Part shown: in pieces, positions 33,140 to 40,779 of the stretch | Numbering within the stretch: the stretch's first letter is position 1 | Layout of the letters: each line of letters starts with the position of its first letter | Assembly: GCA_937974195.1 (NCBI GenBank) | Contig: CALJIC010000035.1 | Location: 1 to 64,000, forward strand | Direction: 5' to 3' | DNA from: an uncultured Roseiflexaceae bacterium | Lineage (GTDB): Bacteria; Chloroflexota; Chloroflexia; Chloroflexales; Roseiflexaceae | Length of the DNA: 64,000 nucleotides | Made by a program: the position numbers and the translations under genes | Notes under the pieces: model-generated | The model's database searches: none | What the model was told of the DNA's origin: nothing | Seen by the model: only the letters and a program-made list of their open reading frames with translations

Positions 33140-33613
33140 AACTCTCCCCGTTCCCGAAAGTATAGCACACTCTTTAGAACGAAGGAGATAGCCAAATTGT
33201 CACATATTCTTCGGCCCGCCGGGAGGCTACGGCGGAGTCTCGCAGCGATGGCTCGCTGATGTGGCGGCGGGATTTGACAGACGCACATGTTCTGGTGTAT
33301 GCTACAAGTGCTGCTGTCGTGCAGAATGTAGCACTAAATAGCGCCTTTGTGGGGATGCTGGTGTGGTGACGCGCGCATATAACTCTGTTTCGGGCGGAGC
33401 GATTCGGCCGCAGGCCGGGATGCGTCGCCCCAGCATCTGCGCCGCGGCTGCGCCAGCGCGCTGCCACTACCGGCAAGTCTGCGGCACGCAAACGCTACGC
33501 GCGGTGCTCGCGGCGAGCGCCGCGGATGTGATAGGCTAGCGCTGTTGTTGCGAGGGTTCTCCCTCCTCAAGAGCGCACGCATCTCGATGTAGCTTTTGAA
33601 CGGAGGATTACCC
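33140..33613 (+). other. Intergenic gap of 474 bases including a long leader of the HNH gene
   Basis: No credible gene. 33140-33270 is the shared upstream region with the HEAT gene. A promoter lies at 33275-33304, so about 300 bases before the HNH start would be transcribed. They are GC-rich and could fold extensively, but I recognise no RNase P, tmRNA, SRP, 6S or riboswitch signature. The leader ends with the GGAGG ribosome site at 33602-33606. Confidence 0.4.
33275..33304 (+). promoter_or_regulatory. Promoter for the long HNH leader
   Basis: TTGACA at 33275-33280, 18-base spacer, TATGCT at 33299-33304. It predicts a start near 33311 and a leader of about 300 bases. Confidence 0.5.
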
Positions 33614-34120
33614 TTGGGGCAACGAGTCCTCGTCCTCAACGCCAGCTACGAGCCGCTGCAGCTGATCTCCACACGCCGGGCCATTGTGCTGCTGCTCCAG
33701 GATAAGGCCGAGCTCGTCGAGGCGGCGAGCCAGCGCCTGCGCGCCCGCGGCATCTCCTTCGCCGTCCCGCTGGTGATCCGGCTGGTGCGCTACATCAGGA
33801 TCCCCCGGCGCCTGCGCCTCCCCTGCTCGCGCCGCGGCGTGCTCGCGCGCGACCGCGAGACCTGCCAGTACTGCGGTATCCAGCCTGGGCGCTCGAACCT
33901 CACGGTCGACCACATTCTGCCGCGCTCGCGCGGCGGGCAGACGACGTGGGATAACGTCGTGGCGGCCTGCCGCGAGTGCAACCACCGCAAGGGCGGCCGC
34001 ACGCCCGAAGAGGCGAACATGAAGCTGCTGACCGTCCCCCGGCAGCCGCAGTTCGTGGCGTTCGCGCTGCTCGGCGAGCTGGAGCGGCACGACGTGTGGC
34101 GGAAGTACGCCTACAGCTAA
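33614..34120 (+). CDS. HNH endonuclease family protein
   Basis: A 168-residue single-domain HNH protein of the kind found as a housekeeping gene in Cyanobacteria and Chloroflexota. N-terminal VLVLNASYEPLQLISTRRAI is the family start. The beta-beta-alpha-metal motif has D99-H100, N114 and H124, framed by zinc cysteines C84, C87, C119, C122 (CQYCG, CRECNHRKG). It should nick or cut DNA, but biological role and target are unknown. The start codon is TTG at 33614, placed 7 bases after GGAGG. A TTG at 33596 is also in frame but lies upstream of that ribosome site. The stop overlaps that of the convergent MBL gene. Confidence 0.85.
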   Translation: MGQRVLVLNASYEPLQLISTRRAIVLLLQDKAELVEAASQRLRARGISFAVPLVIRLVRYIRIPRRLRLPCSRRGVLARDRETCQYCGIQPGRSNLTVDHILPRSRGGQTTWDNVVAACRECNHRKGGRTPEEANMKLLTVPRQPQFVAFALLGELERHDVWRKYAYS

Positions 34121-35049
34121 GGGCTCGCGGCGCGCTTGCGCCAGTAGCGCGCTAACCCCTGCCAGCTCATCTCGACCGAGGCGGCGCGCGCGTACTCCTC
34201 CGGCGTTGCGTCGCTGCCGCTGGCGGCGATCTGCGCCGCGGCGAGCGCCTCCAGCCGCTCCACTGCCGCCTTCTCCTCCTCACCGCTCTCCAGGCTCTTA
34301 CGAACGGTCTCAGCCCAGCTCAGCGTGTGGCGCCACAGCGCGTCGATGTGCGCCGCGGGGTCGTGCGCCGGGCCGAAGTGGGTCAGGCACAGCAGCCGCG
34401 GGCCGAACTGCTCCAGCTGATCCAGCGTCCGCCGCCAGGCCTCCAGGTCGATGTCCGGCGGGGGCGTCGCCGGGCACACATAGGCGGAGCCCGGCATGCG
34501 CACGCCCGCGGTGTCGCCGACGAACGCCGTGCCGGAGCTGCCGTCCAGGTACAGCAGGTGATGGGATGCGTGGCCGGGCGCGTCGTACACCTGCAGCGCC
34601 AGCCGACCCAGGCGCAGCGTCTCGCCGCCGACCAGCGCGGTGAGGTTCTCGGATGGCACGGGGAGGATCTCGCCCCACAGCTCGTCCATGCGCTCGCCGT
34701 ACAGGCGCGTGGCGCTGCGGATCAGCTTCTCGGGCGCGGCCATGTGCGGCGCGCCGCGCTCGTGGACGTAGACGCGCAGGTGGGGCAGGGCGCGCACCAG
34801 CGAGCCGGTGGCGCCCGCGTGGTCCAGGTGGATGTGGGTGAGCAGCACCGCGCGCAGGTCGCGCAGCTCCAGGCCGTGGGCGCGGAGCCCGCGCTCGAGG
34901 GCCGGCAGCACGCTCGCCGGGCCCGGGTCGACGATCGCCGGCTCGTCGCCGAGCAGCAGGTAGGTGCCGATCACGTGCGGCCGGCCGAGGTGCATGTCGT
35001 CGATCAGCCGGACGTGCTCCGGTAGCCCGTCGTTGTGTTGCTCGCTCAC
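34117..35049 (-). CDS. MBL-fold metallo-hydrolase
   Basis: A 310-residue metallo-beta-lactamase superfamily hydrolase. Metal motif THIHLDHAG at 71-79, then HERGAPHM, APGHASHHLLYLD, FVGDTAG and CLTHFGPAHD give the full set of metal-binding His/Asp. The family includes glyoxalase II-like thioesterases, lactonases and flavin-free relatives, and the substrate is unknown. The start is a GTG at 35049 (VSEQHNDG) after GGAGAGAG, preferred over the open frame to 35112 because the latter crosses a hairpin. Downstream of the CoxL-like gene on the same strand. Confidence 0.85.
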   Translation of the reverse strand: MSEQHNDGLPEHVRLIDDMHLGRPHVIGTYLLLGDEPAIVDPGPASVLPALERGLRAHGLELRDLRAVLLTHIHLDHAGATGSLVRALPHLRVYVHERGAPHMAAPEKLIRSATRLYGERMDELWGEILPVPSENLTALVGGETLRLGRLALQVYDAPGHASHHLLYLDGSSGTAFVGDTAGVRMPGSAYVCPATPPPDIDLEAWRRTLDQLEQFGPRLLCLTHFGPAHDPAAHIDALWRHTLSWAETVRKSLESGEEEKAAVERLEALAAAQIAASGSDATPEEYARAASVEMSWQGLARYWRKRAASP

Positions 35050-35069
35050 GGTGCTGCTCTCTCCTGCGC

Positions 35070-35120
35070 CATGCGCGATGTGCGGCGCGAGGGGCGCTCG
35101 CGACACACACATCGCGCATG
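35070..35120. repeat. 13-bp inverted repeat ATGCGCGATG type
   Basis: CATGCGCGATGTG at 35070-35082 is exactly complementary to CACATCGCGCATG at 35108-35120, with a 25-base GC-rich loop. It begins 16 bases after the stop codon of the CoxL-like gene on the minus strand. Related ATGCGCG/CGCGCAT palindromes occur at 42129-42186 and about 56234-56260. Confidence 0.7.
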
Positions 35121-35135
35121 CGGCATCGCGGGGCT

Positions 35136-37448
35136 CTACCGCCGGTGTATCGCCTGCCAGACCTTCTCGGGGCGCATCGGGATATCGAGGTGCTTCACGC
35201 CCAGGTGCCTGAGCGCGTCCACCACCGCGTTGGCGACCGCCGGGGTCGAGCCGATCGTGGCCGCCTCACCGATGCCCTTGGCGCCGAGCGGGTTGTGCGG
35301 CGTCGGCGTCTCGGTCTTGTCCAGCGTGAAGTGCGGCAGGTCGTCGGCGCGGGGCAGCGCGTAGTCCATCAGCGTGCCGCTGAGCAGCTGGCCGCTCTCG
35401 TCGTACACCACCTCCTCGAGCAGCGCCTGAGCGATGCCCTGCGCCAGACCGCCGTGGACCTGGCCGGCCACCAGCAAGGGGCTGATGCGCGGCCCGCAGT
35501 CGTCGACGCTGTAGTAGGCGCGGACGCGCACCTCGCCGGTCTCCGGCTCCACCTCCACCACCGCGACGTGGGCGCCGAACGGGTAGATCAGCTCCGGCGG
35601 CTTGAAGAAGTGGGTGGCCTCGAGGCCGGGCGTGATGTCGTCCGGCAGCTCGTCGGAGTAGGCCCGCTGGGCGATCTCCTTGAGCGTGAGGCCGCTGTCC
35701 GGCGCGCCCCGGACGTGGTAGCGCCCGTCCTCCAGCACGATGTCCTCGGGCGCGGCCTCGAGCATGCTGGCGGCGATGCGCCGCGCCTTCTCGCGCACCT
35801 GCTCCACGGCGCGCACCAGCGCCCCGCCGCCCACCGCGAGGCTGCGGCTGCCCATGGTGCCGTGGCCCATCGGCGTGTTGGCCGTGTCGCCGGCCTTGAA
35901 CACCACCTGGTCGAAATCAGCGCCCAGCTGGTCGGCGACGATCTGGGCGAAGGTGGTGCCCGTGCCCTGGCCGTGCGGCGAGATGCCGGACATCACCGTG
36001 ACGGTGCCGCTGGGCTCGACGCGCACGTGGGCGCTCTCGAACGGCCCGAAGCCGCACATCTCGACGTAGCAGGCGAGGCCGATGCCGAGCAGCGGCCCCT
36101 CCCCGCTCGCGCGGCGGCGCCGCTGCTCCTCGCGCAGCGCGGCGTAGTTCGACACCTCGAGGGCCTTGTTCAGCGCCTTCTCGTACTCGCCCGAGTCATA
36201 GATCGTGCCGACCGGCGTCTTGTAGGGGAAGGCGTCGGGCGGGATGAAGTTGCGCCGCCGGACCTCGGCCGGGTCGAGCCCGAGCTCGTCGGCCACGGCG
36301 TCCATCAGGCGCTCGATGTAGAAGGCCGCCTCGGGCCGGCCGGCGCCGCGGTAGGCGGCCACCGGCGTGGTGTTCGTGTACACGCAGGTGACCTCGAAGT
36401 CCACCGCCGGGATCTTGTAGACCCCCACCGCCATCTGGCCGGTGAGGTTGGGGATGTCGGCCGACACCGGGTAGGCGCCCAGGTCGGCGAGCACGCGGGC
36501 GCGCAGCGCTGTCACCGTGCCGTCCTCGGCCACCGCAGCCTCGTAGTCCGCGATCTGGGCGCGGCCGTGGGTGGTGGCGAGCATGTGCTCCAGCCGCCCC
36601 TCGACCCAGCGCAGCGGCAGGCCGTACCGGCGCGTGAGCGCGGCGAGCGCGACCTCCTCGGGGTAGATCCCGATCTTGACGCCGAAGCCGCCGCCGACGT
36701 CGGGGGCGATCACGCGGATCTGGTTCTCGTGCAGGCCCAGCACCTCGGCCAGGTCGCGGCGGATCCAGTGCGCCGCCTGGGTGCTGGTCCAGACCGTCAG
36801 GCCGCCGGTGGTCGCATCGAGGGCGGTGACTACGGCGCGGCCCTCCATCGGCACGCCGGCCAGCCGCTGGTTGTGCATGCGCAGCCGCACCACCCGGTGG
36901 GCGCTCGCGAAGGCGGCCTCGACGTCGCCGTGCCTGCGGTGCCAGACGTGGTCGACGTTGCTGGGCAGCTGGTCGAACAGCCGCGGCGCGTCCGGGCGCG
37001 CGGCCTGCTCCATGTCCACCACCGCCGGGAGCGGCTCCCAGTCCACTACCACGTCGGCGACGCCGTCCGCGGCGGCCTGCGGGGTGGCCGCGATCACCGC
37101 GGCGACGATCTCGCCGGTGTGGCGCACCCGGTCGACCGAGATGGCGTAGTGCGAGAAGGGGCGCTGCGTCCAGCCGGCCTGGTCGCCGCCCTCGCCGCCG
37201 CTGAAGGGAAGCGGCCCGTAGGCCTCGAGGAGGTCGCGCCCCTCGACGACCGCGACGACGCCCGGGCGGCTGAGCGCGGCCGAGGCATCGATGCTGCGGA
37301 TGCGGGCGTGCGGGTATGGGCTGCGCACAAAGGCCACGTGGTGCATGCCCGGCAGCTTGAGGTCGCCGACGTAGGTGCCGGCGCCTGTGATCAGGCGAGG
37401 GTCTTCCTTGCGGCGGACACGCGCGCCGATGAGTGATGCGTAGGCCAT
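35136..37448 (-). CDS. Xanthine oxidase-family molybdopterin-binding subunit (CoxL-like, form II)
   Basis: A 770-residue large subunit of a molybdenum hydroxylase, holding Mo-molybdopterin cytosine dinucleotide. N-terminus GARVRRKEDPRLITGAGTYVGD; cofactor blocks PDVGGGFGVKIGIYPEE and GTGTTFAQIVAD; active-site glutamate region GAKGIGEAATIGSTPAVANA near the C-terminus. The active-site loop near residue 365 reads AYRGAGRPEA, the form II signature, not the AYRCSFR of true CO dehydrogenase, so CO is unlikely as substrate. The usual FAD (CoxM) and iron-sulfur (CoxS) genes are absent from both sides. The start 37448 (MAYASLIGARV) follows GAGGAGC and TATAGT upstream. Confidence 0.9.
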   Translation of the reverse strand: MAYASLIGARVRRKEDPRLITGAGTYVGDLKLPGMHHVAFVRSPYPHARIRSIDASAALSRPGVVAVVEGRDLLEAYGPLPFSGGEGGDQAGWTQRPFSHYAISVDRVRHTGEIVAAVIAATPQAAADGVADVVVDWEPLPAVVDMEQAARPDAPRLFDQLPSNVDHVWHRRHGDVEAAFASAHRVVRLRMHNQRLAGVPMEGRAVVTALDATTGGLTVWTSTQAAHWIRRDLAEVLGLHENQIRVIAPDVGGGFGVKIGIYPEEVALAALTRRYGLPLRWVEGRLEHMLATTHGRAQIADYEAAVAEDGTVTALRARVLADLGAYPVSADIPNLTGQMAVGVYKIPAVDFEVTCVYTNTTPVAAYRGAGRPEAAFYIERLMDAVADELGLDPAEVRRRNFIPPDAFPYKTPVGTIYDSGEYEKALNKALEVSNYAALREEQRRRRASGEGPLLGIGLACYVEMCGFGPFESAHVRVEPSGTVTVMSGISPHGQGTGTTFAQIVADQLGADFDQVVFKAGDTANTPMGHGTMGSRSLAVGGGALVRAVEQVREKARRIAASMLEAAPEDIVLEDGRYHVRGAPDSGLTLKEIAQRAYSDELPDDITPGLEATHFFKPPELIYPFGAHVAVVEVEPETGEVRVRAYYSVDDCGPRISPLLVAGQVHGGLAQGIAQALLEEVVYDESGQLLSGTLMDYALPRADDLPHFTLDKTETPTPHNPLGAKGIGEAATIGSTPAVANAVVDALRHLGVKHLDIPMRPEKVWQAIHRR

Positions 37449-37746
37449 GGCAGGTGCTCCTCGGTGCTCTGAGGTTTGGGCCTCTCTACTATACCACTGA
37501 ACCGGGCTGCGCGTGTTCCACACGGGCTGCGGCGGCGCCCCTGGCGCGGCGGGCAGGCGTCTAGTCCTTTCGGCATATGTGGGCGATATGCCCTCTGGGC
37601 GCGCAAGATACCGATGAGTGATGATGCGGCGGGCGGCGCACGCGGCTACCATAGAGCTCAGAAGCGGTTGAGCGGCGCGGCAGCGCCGGGGCATGCGGCA
37701 CGGCGGCTGATGCGCCCGGGCGGCTGTTTCGCGAAGGAGAGCTGCG

Positions 37747-38055
37747 ATGCGTGGAGTGAGGCGAGCGCAGGTGAGCGCGGCGGACGGCCTGGGCGAAGAG
37801 CGGCTGGACGTGGCGTATACCGGCGAGACGACCCGGCTGGACCTGGGCGGCCAGCGCGCGAGGGGCGGAGGGAGCTGCGAGTGGTCTCCGTGGTGGACGC
37901 TGTGGCTGATCTGGCCGGCGATCGGCCTGCTGAAGTGGACGGCGCCGCGGGCGCTCGACATGTACGCGACTCTGGTGGAGGCCAGCGCGCCGCTGCTGCC
38001 GGCGCTGCTGATCCTGGTGGGCGTGGCGCTGATCGCCCGGCGGCGCCGCGAATGA
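37747..38055 (+). CDS. Small two-helix membrane protein
   Basis: A 102-residue protein with no recognised family. Residues 1-48 are soluble and charged. Two hydrophobic segments follow (WWTLWLIWPAIGLLKW and LLPALLILVGVALIARRR). The gene is credible because AAGGAG stands 7 bases before the ATG. The TGA stop is embedded in the start of a CGGAGGGCA repeat (TGATCCGCGGAGG). A role as a small membrane accessory is only inference. The 298 bases upstream hold the divergent CoxL-like gene's promoter region and nothing else seen. Confidence 0.6.
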   Translation: MRGVRRAQVSAADGLGEERLDVAYTGETTRLDLGGQRARGGGSCEWSPWWTLWLIWPAIGLLKWTAPRALDMYATLVEASAPLLPALLILVGVALIARRRRE

Positions 38056-38132
38056 TCCGCGGAGGGCACGGAGCAGCCCCAACGCGATCCACGGAGGGCA
38101 CGGAGGGCACGGAGGATTCGAATTTATTGGGA
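38053..38132. repeat. ATCCACGGAGGGCACGGAG repeat
   Basis: Units ATCCGCGGAGGGCACGGAG at 38054 and ATCCACGGAGGGCACGGAGG at about 38088, with a further GGCACGGAGG. The first begins within the stop codon of the small membrane protein gene. The same family is at 46464-46575 and 58895-59035. Confidence 0.8.
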
Positions 38133-38139
38133 GCAGGGG

Positions 38140-38643
38140 ATGGCTCAGGTATTTCCAGGGCGCTACACGGCCGAGTCCAATGAGCCGATGGTGGTCTTTC
38201 TGGTCGGGATGCGCGTGAACCAGCTGCTGGCGGTGCGCAAGTGGTTCCCGGCGTTCCGGGCCATGATGCCGATGCTGAACACGCTGTTCGGCAACCCGGA
38301 GAAGGGCATGCTCGGGGCGCACACGTGGGTCGGCTGGCGCAGCGTGATGCTGGTGCAGTACTGGCGCTCGTTCGATCACCTGGAGCGCTTCGCGCGCGAT
38401 CCGAACGACCCGCACGCGGCGGCGATGCGCGAGTTCTTCAAGAACGTCGGCAACGACGGCAGCGTGGGGATCTGGCACGAGACGTATCTGGTGGAGGCGG
38501 GCGCGATGGAGGCGGTCTACAACAATATGCCGCAGTTCGGGCTGGCCGCGGCCACCGCTCACGTCCCGGTGACCGCTGGGAGGGGGCGGGCGCGCCAGCG
38601 GCTGCGCCAGGCCCAGGGGGAAGCGGCGGCTGCGCAGGTATAA
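38140..38643 (+). CDS. DUF4188-type protein (dimeric alpha/beta-barrel monooxygenase-like)
   Basis: A 167-residue protein resembling the DUF4188 family: GRYTAESNEPMVVFLVGMRVNQL at the start, then WFPAFRAMMPML, MLGAHTWVGWRSVMLVQYWRSFDHLERFARDP, and IWHETYLVEAGAMEAVYNNMP. The fold is expected to be a ferredoxin-like dimeric barrel as in small monooxygenases and haem-dependent dehydratases. Activity unknown. The C-terminal 25 residues are basic and Ala-rich. It ends 12 bases before the sensor kinase gene, so coexpression with the two-component pair is likely. Confidence 0.75.
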   Translation: MAQVFPGRYTAESNEPMVVFLVGMRVNQLLAVRKWFPAFRAMMPMLNTLFGNPEKGMLGAHTWVGWRSVMLVQYWRSFDHLERFARDPNDPHAAAMREFFKNVGNDGSVGIWHETYLVEAGAMEAVYNNMPQFGLAAATAHVPVTAGRGRARQRLRQAQGEAAAAQV

Positions 38644-38655
38644 TACCTCGCAGCC

Positions 38656-39969
38656 ATGCCTACATCTTCGACGCACCCTACTTCAACCGGCGACGCGATC
38701 GGCGGGTCGCTGCAGTGGGCGGCGCGCGGCTGCTGGCTCGTGGCCTGTGGCGCGCCGCTGGCGATCGGGCTGGCCTCCGGCTGGGGGCCGGCGCGGACGC
38801 TGCCGTACATCGGGCTGGCGCTGGCGGCGCTGCTGCTTGTGGAGGCGCACCGGCTGCCCGCGCCGCTCTGCCAGCTGCTGACCCTGCCGCGCTGGCGATA
38901 CCTGCTGCTGTGGGGAGCCGTGGGGCTGGGGCTGCTGGTCCTCAGCGGCGATCCGCACATCCAGCAGGCGCTGCTGTGCGTGCCGTTCGTCCACGCCGCG
39001 CTGTCCTACCGGATCGGGCGCACGGCCGTCACCGGCGCCGCGTACCTGGGCGTCATCGCGCTGGGGCTGTGGCTGGGAGGGCAGCGCACGCTGGCGGGGC
39101 TGGCGTTCCCGGTGCTGGCGTACGCCGCGCTCATGGCGCTGATGGAGGCGTTCGTGCGCGTCTCGCTCTCCCAGGCCGAGGCGCGCGACCGCACGGCCCG
39201 GTTGGCGGCCGAGCTGGCGCGCGAGCGCGACGATCTGGCGCGCCTGGCTGCGGAGAACGCCCGGCTGGCCGAGCAGGCGAGCCAGTCGGCGACGCTGGCC
39301 GAGCGCAACCGCCTGGCGCGCGAGCTGCACGACACCATCGCGCAGGGGCTGACGGCGCTGACGATGCAGCTCGAGGCGGCGCAGCGGGCGCTCGACCGCG
39401 ACCCGGCGCGGGCGCGGGCGCGGCTGACCCGCGCGCACGAGCTGTCCCGCGCGACGCTGGAGGACGTGCGGCGCAGCGTGTGGGCGCTCGCCGAGCCGCC
39501 GGTGGACGCGGCCGGGCTGGCGGCGGCGCTGGAGCAGCTGACGAGCGACTTCACGGCCCGCAGCGGTGTGGCGGGCAGCTTCCAGCACGTCGGGCCGCCG
39601 CCGCCGATCGACTCCGCCGCGGCGACGCAGGTGCTGCGGGTGGCGCAGGAGGCGCTGCAGAATGTCGAGAAGCACGCCCAGGCCAGCTCGGCGCAGGTCG
39701 AGCTGCGGGTGGACGCGGCGGGCGTGCGGCTGGAGGTGCGCGACGACGGGCGCGGCTTCGAGGGCGCGGCGCAGCCAGCGGGGCAGAACAGCGGCGGGTT
39801 CGGGCTCCTGAGCCTGCGCGAGCGGGCGCGGCTGGCGGGCGGCGCGATCGCCATCGCGAGCGGTCCCGGCCAGGGGACCTGTGTTAGCATGTTCATCGCC
39901 CGGCCGGCGGGGCGGGCGGATGGAGGGGACGACCATGAGCGGCGCGACACGGACACCGGTCACGGCTGA
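38656..39969 (+). CDS. NarL-type sensor histidine kinase
   Basis: A 437-residue membrane sensor kinase. Residues about 25-175 contain roughly five to six hydrophobic helices with little extracytoplasmic sequence, so it probably senses a membrane or intracellular signal. A coiled coil (about 178-215) leads to the HisKA_3 domain with phosphoacceptor H225 (NRLARELHDTIAQG) and a HATPase domain (QEALQNVEKHA N-box, RDDGRGFEG and GFGLLSLRERARLAGG G-boxes). A TATAAT stands 11 bases before the ATG but lies inside the end of the upstream gene and lacks a good -35. Its partner regulator follows 54 bases later. Confidence 0.92.
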   Translation: MPTSSTHPTSTGDAIGGSLQWAARGCWLVACGAPLAIGLASGWGPARTLPYIGLALAALLLVEAHRLPAPLCQLLTLPRWRYLLLWGAVGLGLLVLSGDPHIQQALLCVPFVHAALSYRIGRTAVTGAAYLGVIALGLWLGGQRTLAGLAFPVLAYAALMALMEAFVRVSLSQAEARDRTARLAAELARERDDLARLAAENARLAEQASQSATLAERNRLARELHDTIAQGLTALTMQLEAAQRALDRDPARARARLTRAHELSRATLEDVRRSVWALAEPPVDAAGLAAALEQLTSDFTARSGVAGSFQHVGPPPPIDSAAATQVLRVAQEALQNVEKHAQASSAQVELRVDAAGVRLEVRDDGRGFEGAAQPAGQNSGGFGLLSLRERARLAGGAIAIASGPGQGTCVSMFIARPAGRADGGDDHERRDTDTGHG

Positions 39970-40023
39970 CGAGCCGCTGCGCGCGTCCGACAGCGGCATG
40001 CGGCGCGAGCTGTTCCCGCGGCC

Positions 40024-40653
40024 ATGACGATCCGCATCTTGCTCGCAGAGGACCAGCGCATCGTGCGCGAGGGGCTGCTCGCGCTGCTCGAGGACGAGCC
40101 CGAGATCGAGATCGTGGGCGAGGCGGCCAACGGGCGCGAGGCGGTGGAGCAGTTCGAGCGGCTGCGGCCCGATGTGGTGCTGATGGACCTGCAGATGCCC
40201 GTGATGGACGGGGCCGAGGCCACGCGGCGCATCCGCGAGCGCTTCGCCGACGCGCGGGTGCTGGTGCTCACCACCTACACCACCGACGAGTACATTTTCA
40301 CCGCGCTGCGGGCCGGGGCGCAGGGCTACCTGCTCAAAGATGCCTCGGCGGACGAGCTCGTGGCGGCGATCCGGGCCGTGCAGCGCGGCCAGACGCTGCT
40401 GGCGCCCGAGGTGGCCGCGCGCCTGGTCGGCGCGACCAGCGGCGGCGGGGAGGGCGAGGCGCTCACGCCGCGCGAGCTGGAGGTGCTCATGCTCATGGGG
40501 CAGGGGCACAGCAACGCCGAGATCGCCGCGGAGCTGCAGATCGCGCCGCGCACCGTCAAGGTCCACGTGCAGAACATCCTCGGCAAGCTCGGCGCCGCCA
40601 ACCGCACCGAGGCGGTCAGCATCGCCGTCCGCCGCCGGCTGATCACGCTGTAG
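40024..40653 (+). CDS. NarL/LuxR-type response regulator (canonical)
   Basis: A 209-residue regulator paired with the adjacent kinase. The receiver is intact: acidic pair E9-D10, phosphoacceptor D55 (VVLMDLQMP), T83, K105. The LuxR helix-turn-helix (LTPRELEVLMLMGQGHSNAEIA, RTVKVHVQNILGKLGAANRTEA) occupies the C-terminus. It is a useful contrast to the degenerate regulator at 15571-16257. Targets are unknown. The downstream aminotransferase has its own promoter. Confidence 0.95.
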   Translation: MTIRILLAEDQRIVREGLLALLEDEPEIEIVGEAANGREAVEQFERLRPDVVLMDLQMPVMDGAEATRRIRERFADARVLVLTTYTTDEYIFTALRAGAQGYLLKDASADELVAAIRAVQRGQTLLAPEVAARLVGATSGGGEGEALTPRELEVLMLMGQGHSNAEIAAELQIAPRTVKVHVQNILGKLGAANRTEAVSIAVRRRLITL

Positions 40654-40678
40654 GAAGCCGGCGAGCGGGCGCGGGTGT

Positions 40679-40708
40679 TTGACACCCCCCGTAGCCCTCC
40701 GCTACAAT
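40679..40708 (+). promoter_or_regulatory. Promoter for the class III aminotransferase
   Basis: TTGACA at 40679-40684, 18-base spacer, TACAAT at 40703-40708, about 70 bases before the GTG start at 40780. Confidence 0.65.
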
Positions 40709-40779
40709 TTTGCGGTTTACAGCATGACGCGGACGAACCGCGGCCGCGACGATGATGTCGTGCCAAGAGGAGGAGCTAC

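Noticed and set aside
35118..37436. 772-codon plus-strand frame opposite the CoxL-like gene
   Set aside because: Low-complexity Arg/Val/His composition and exact overlap with a well-supported gene on the other strand.
35136..37448. True aerobic CO dehydrogenase
   Set aside because: The active-site loop is AYRGAGR rather than AYRCSFR, and no CoxM/CoxS genes are adjacent.
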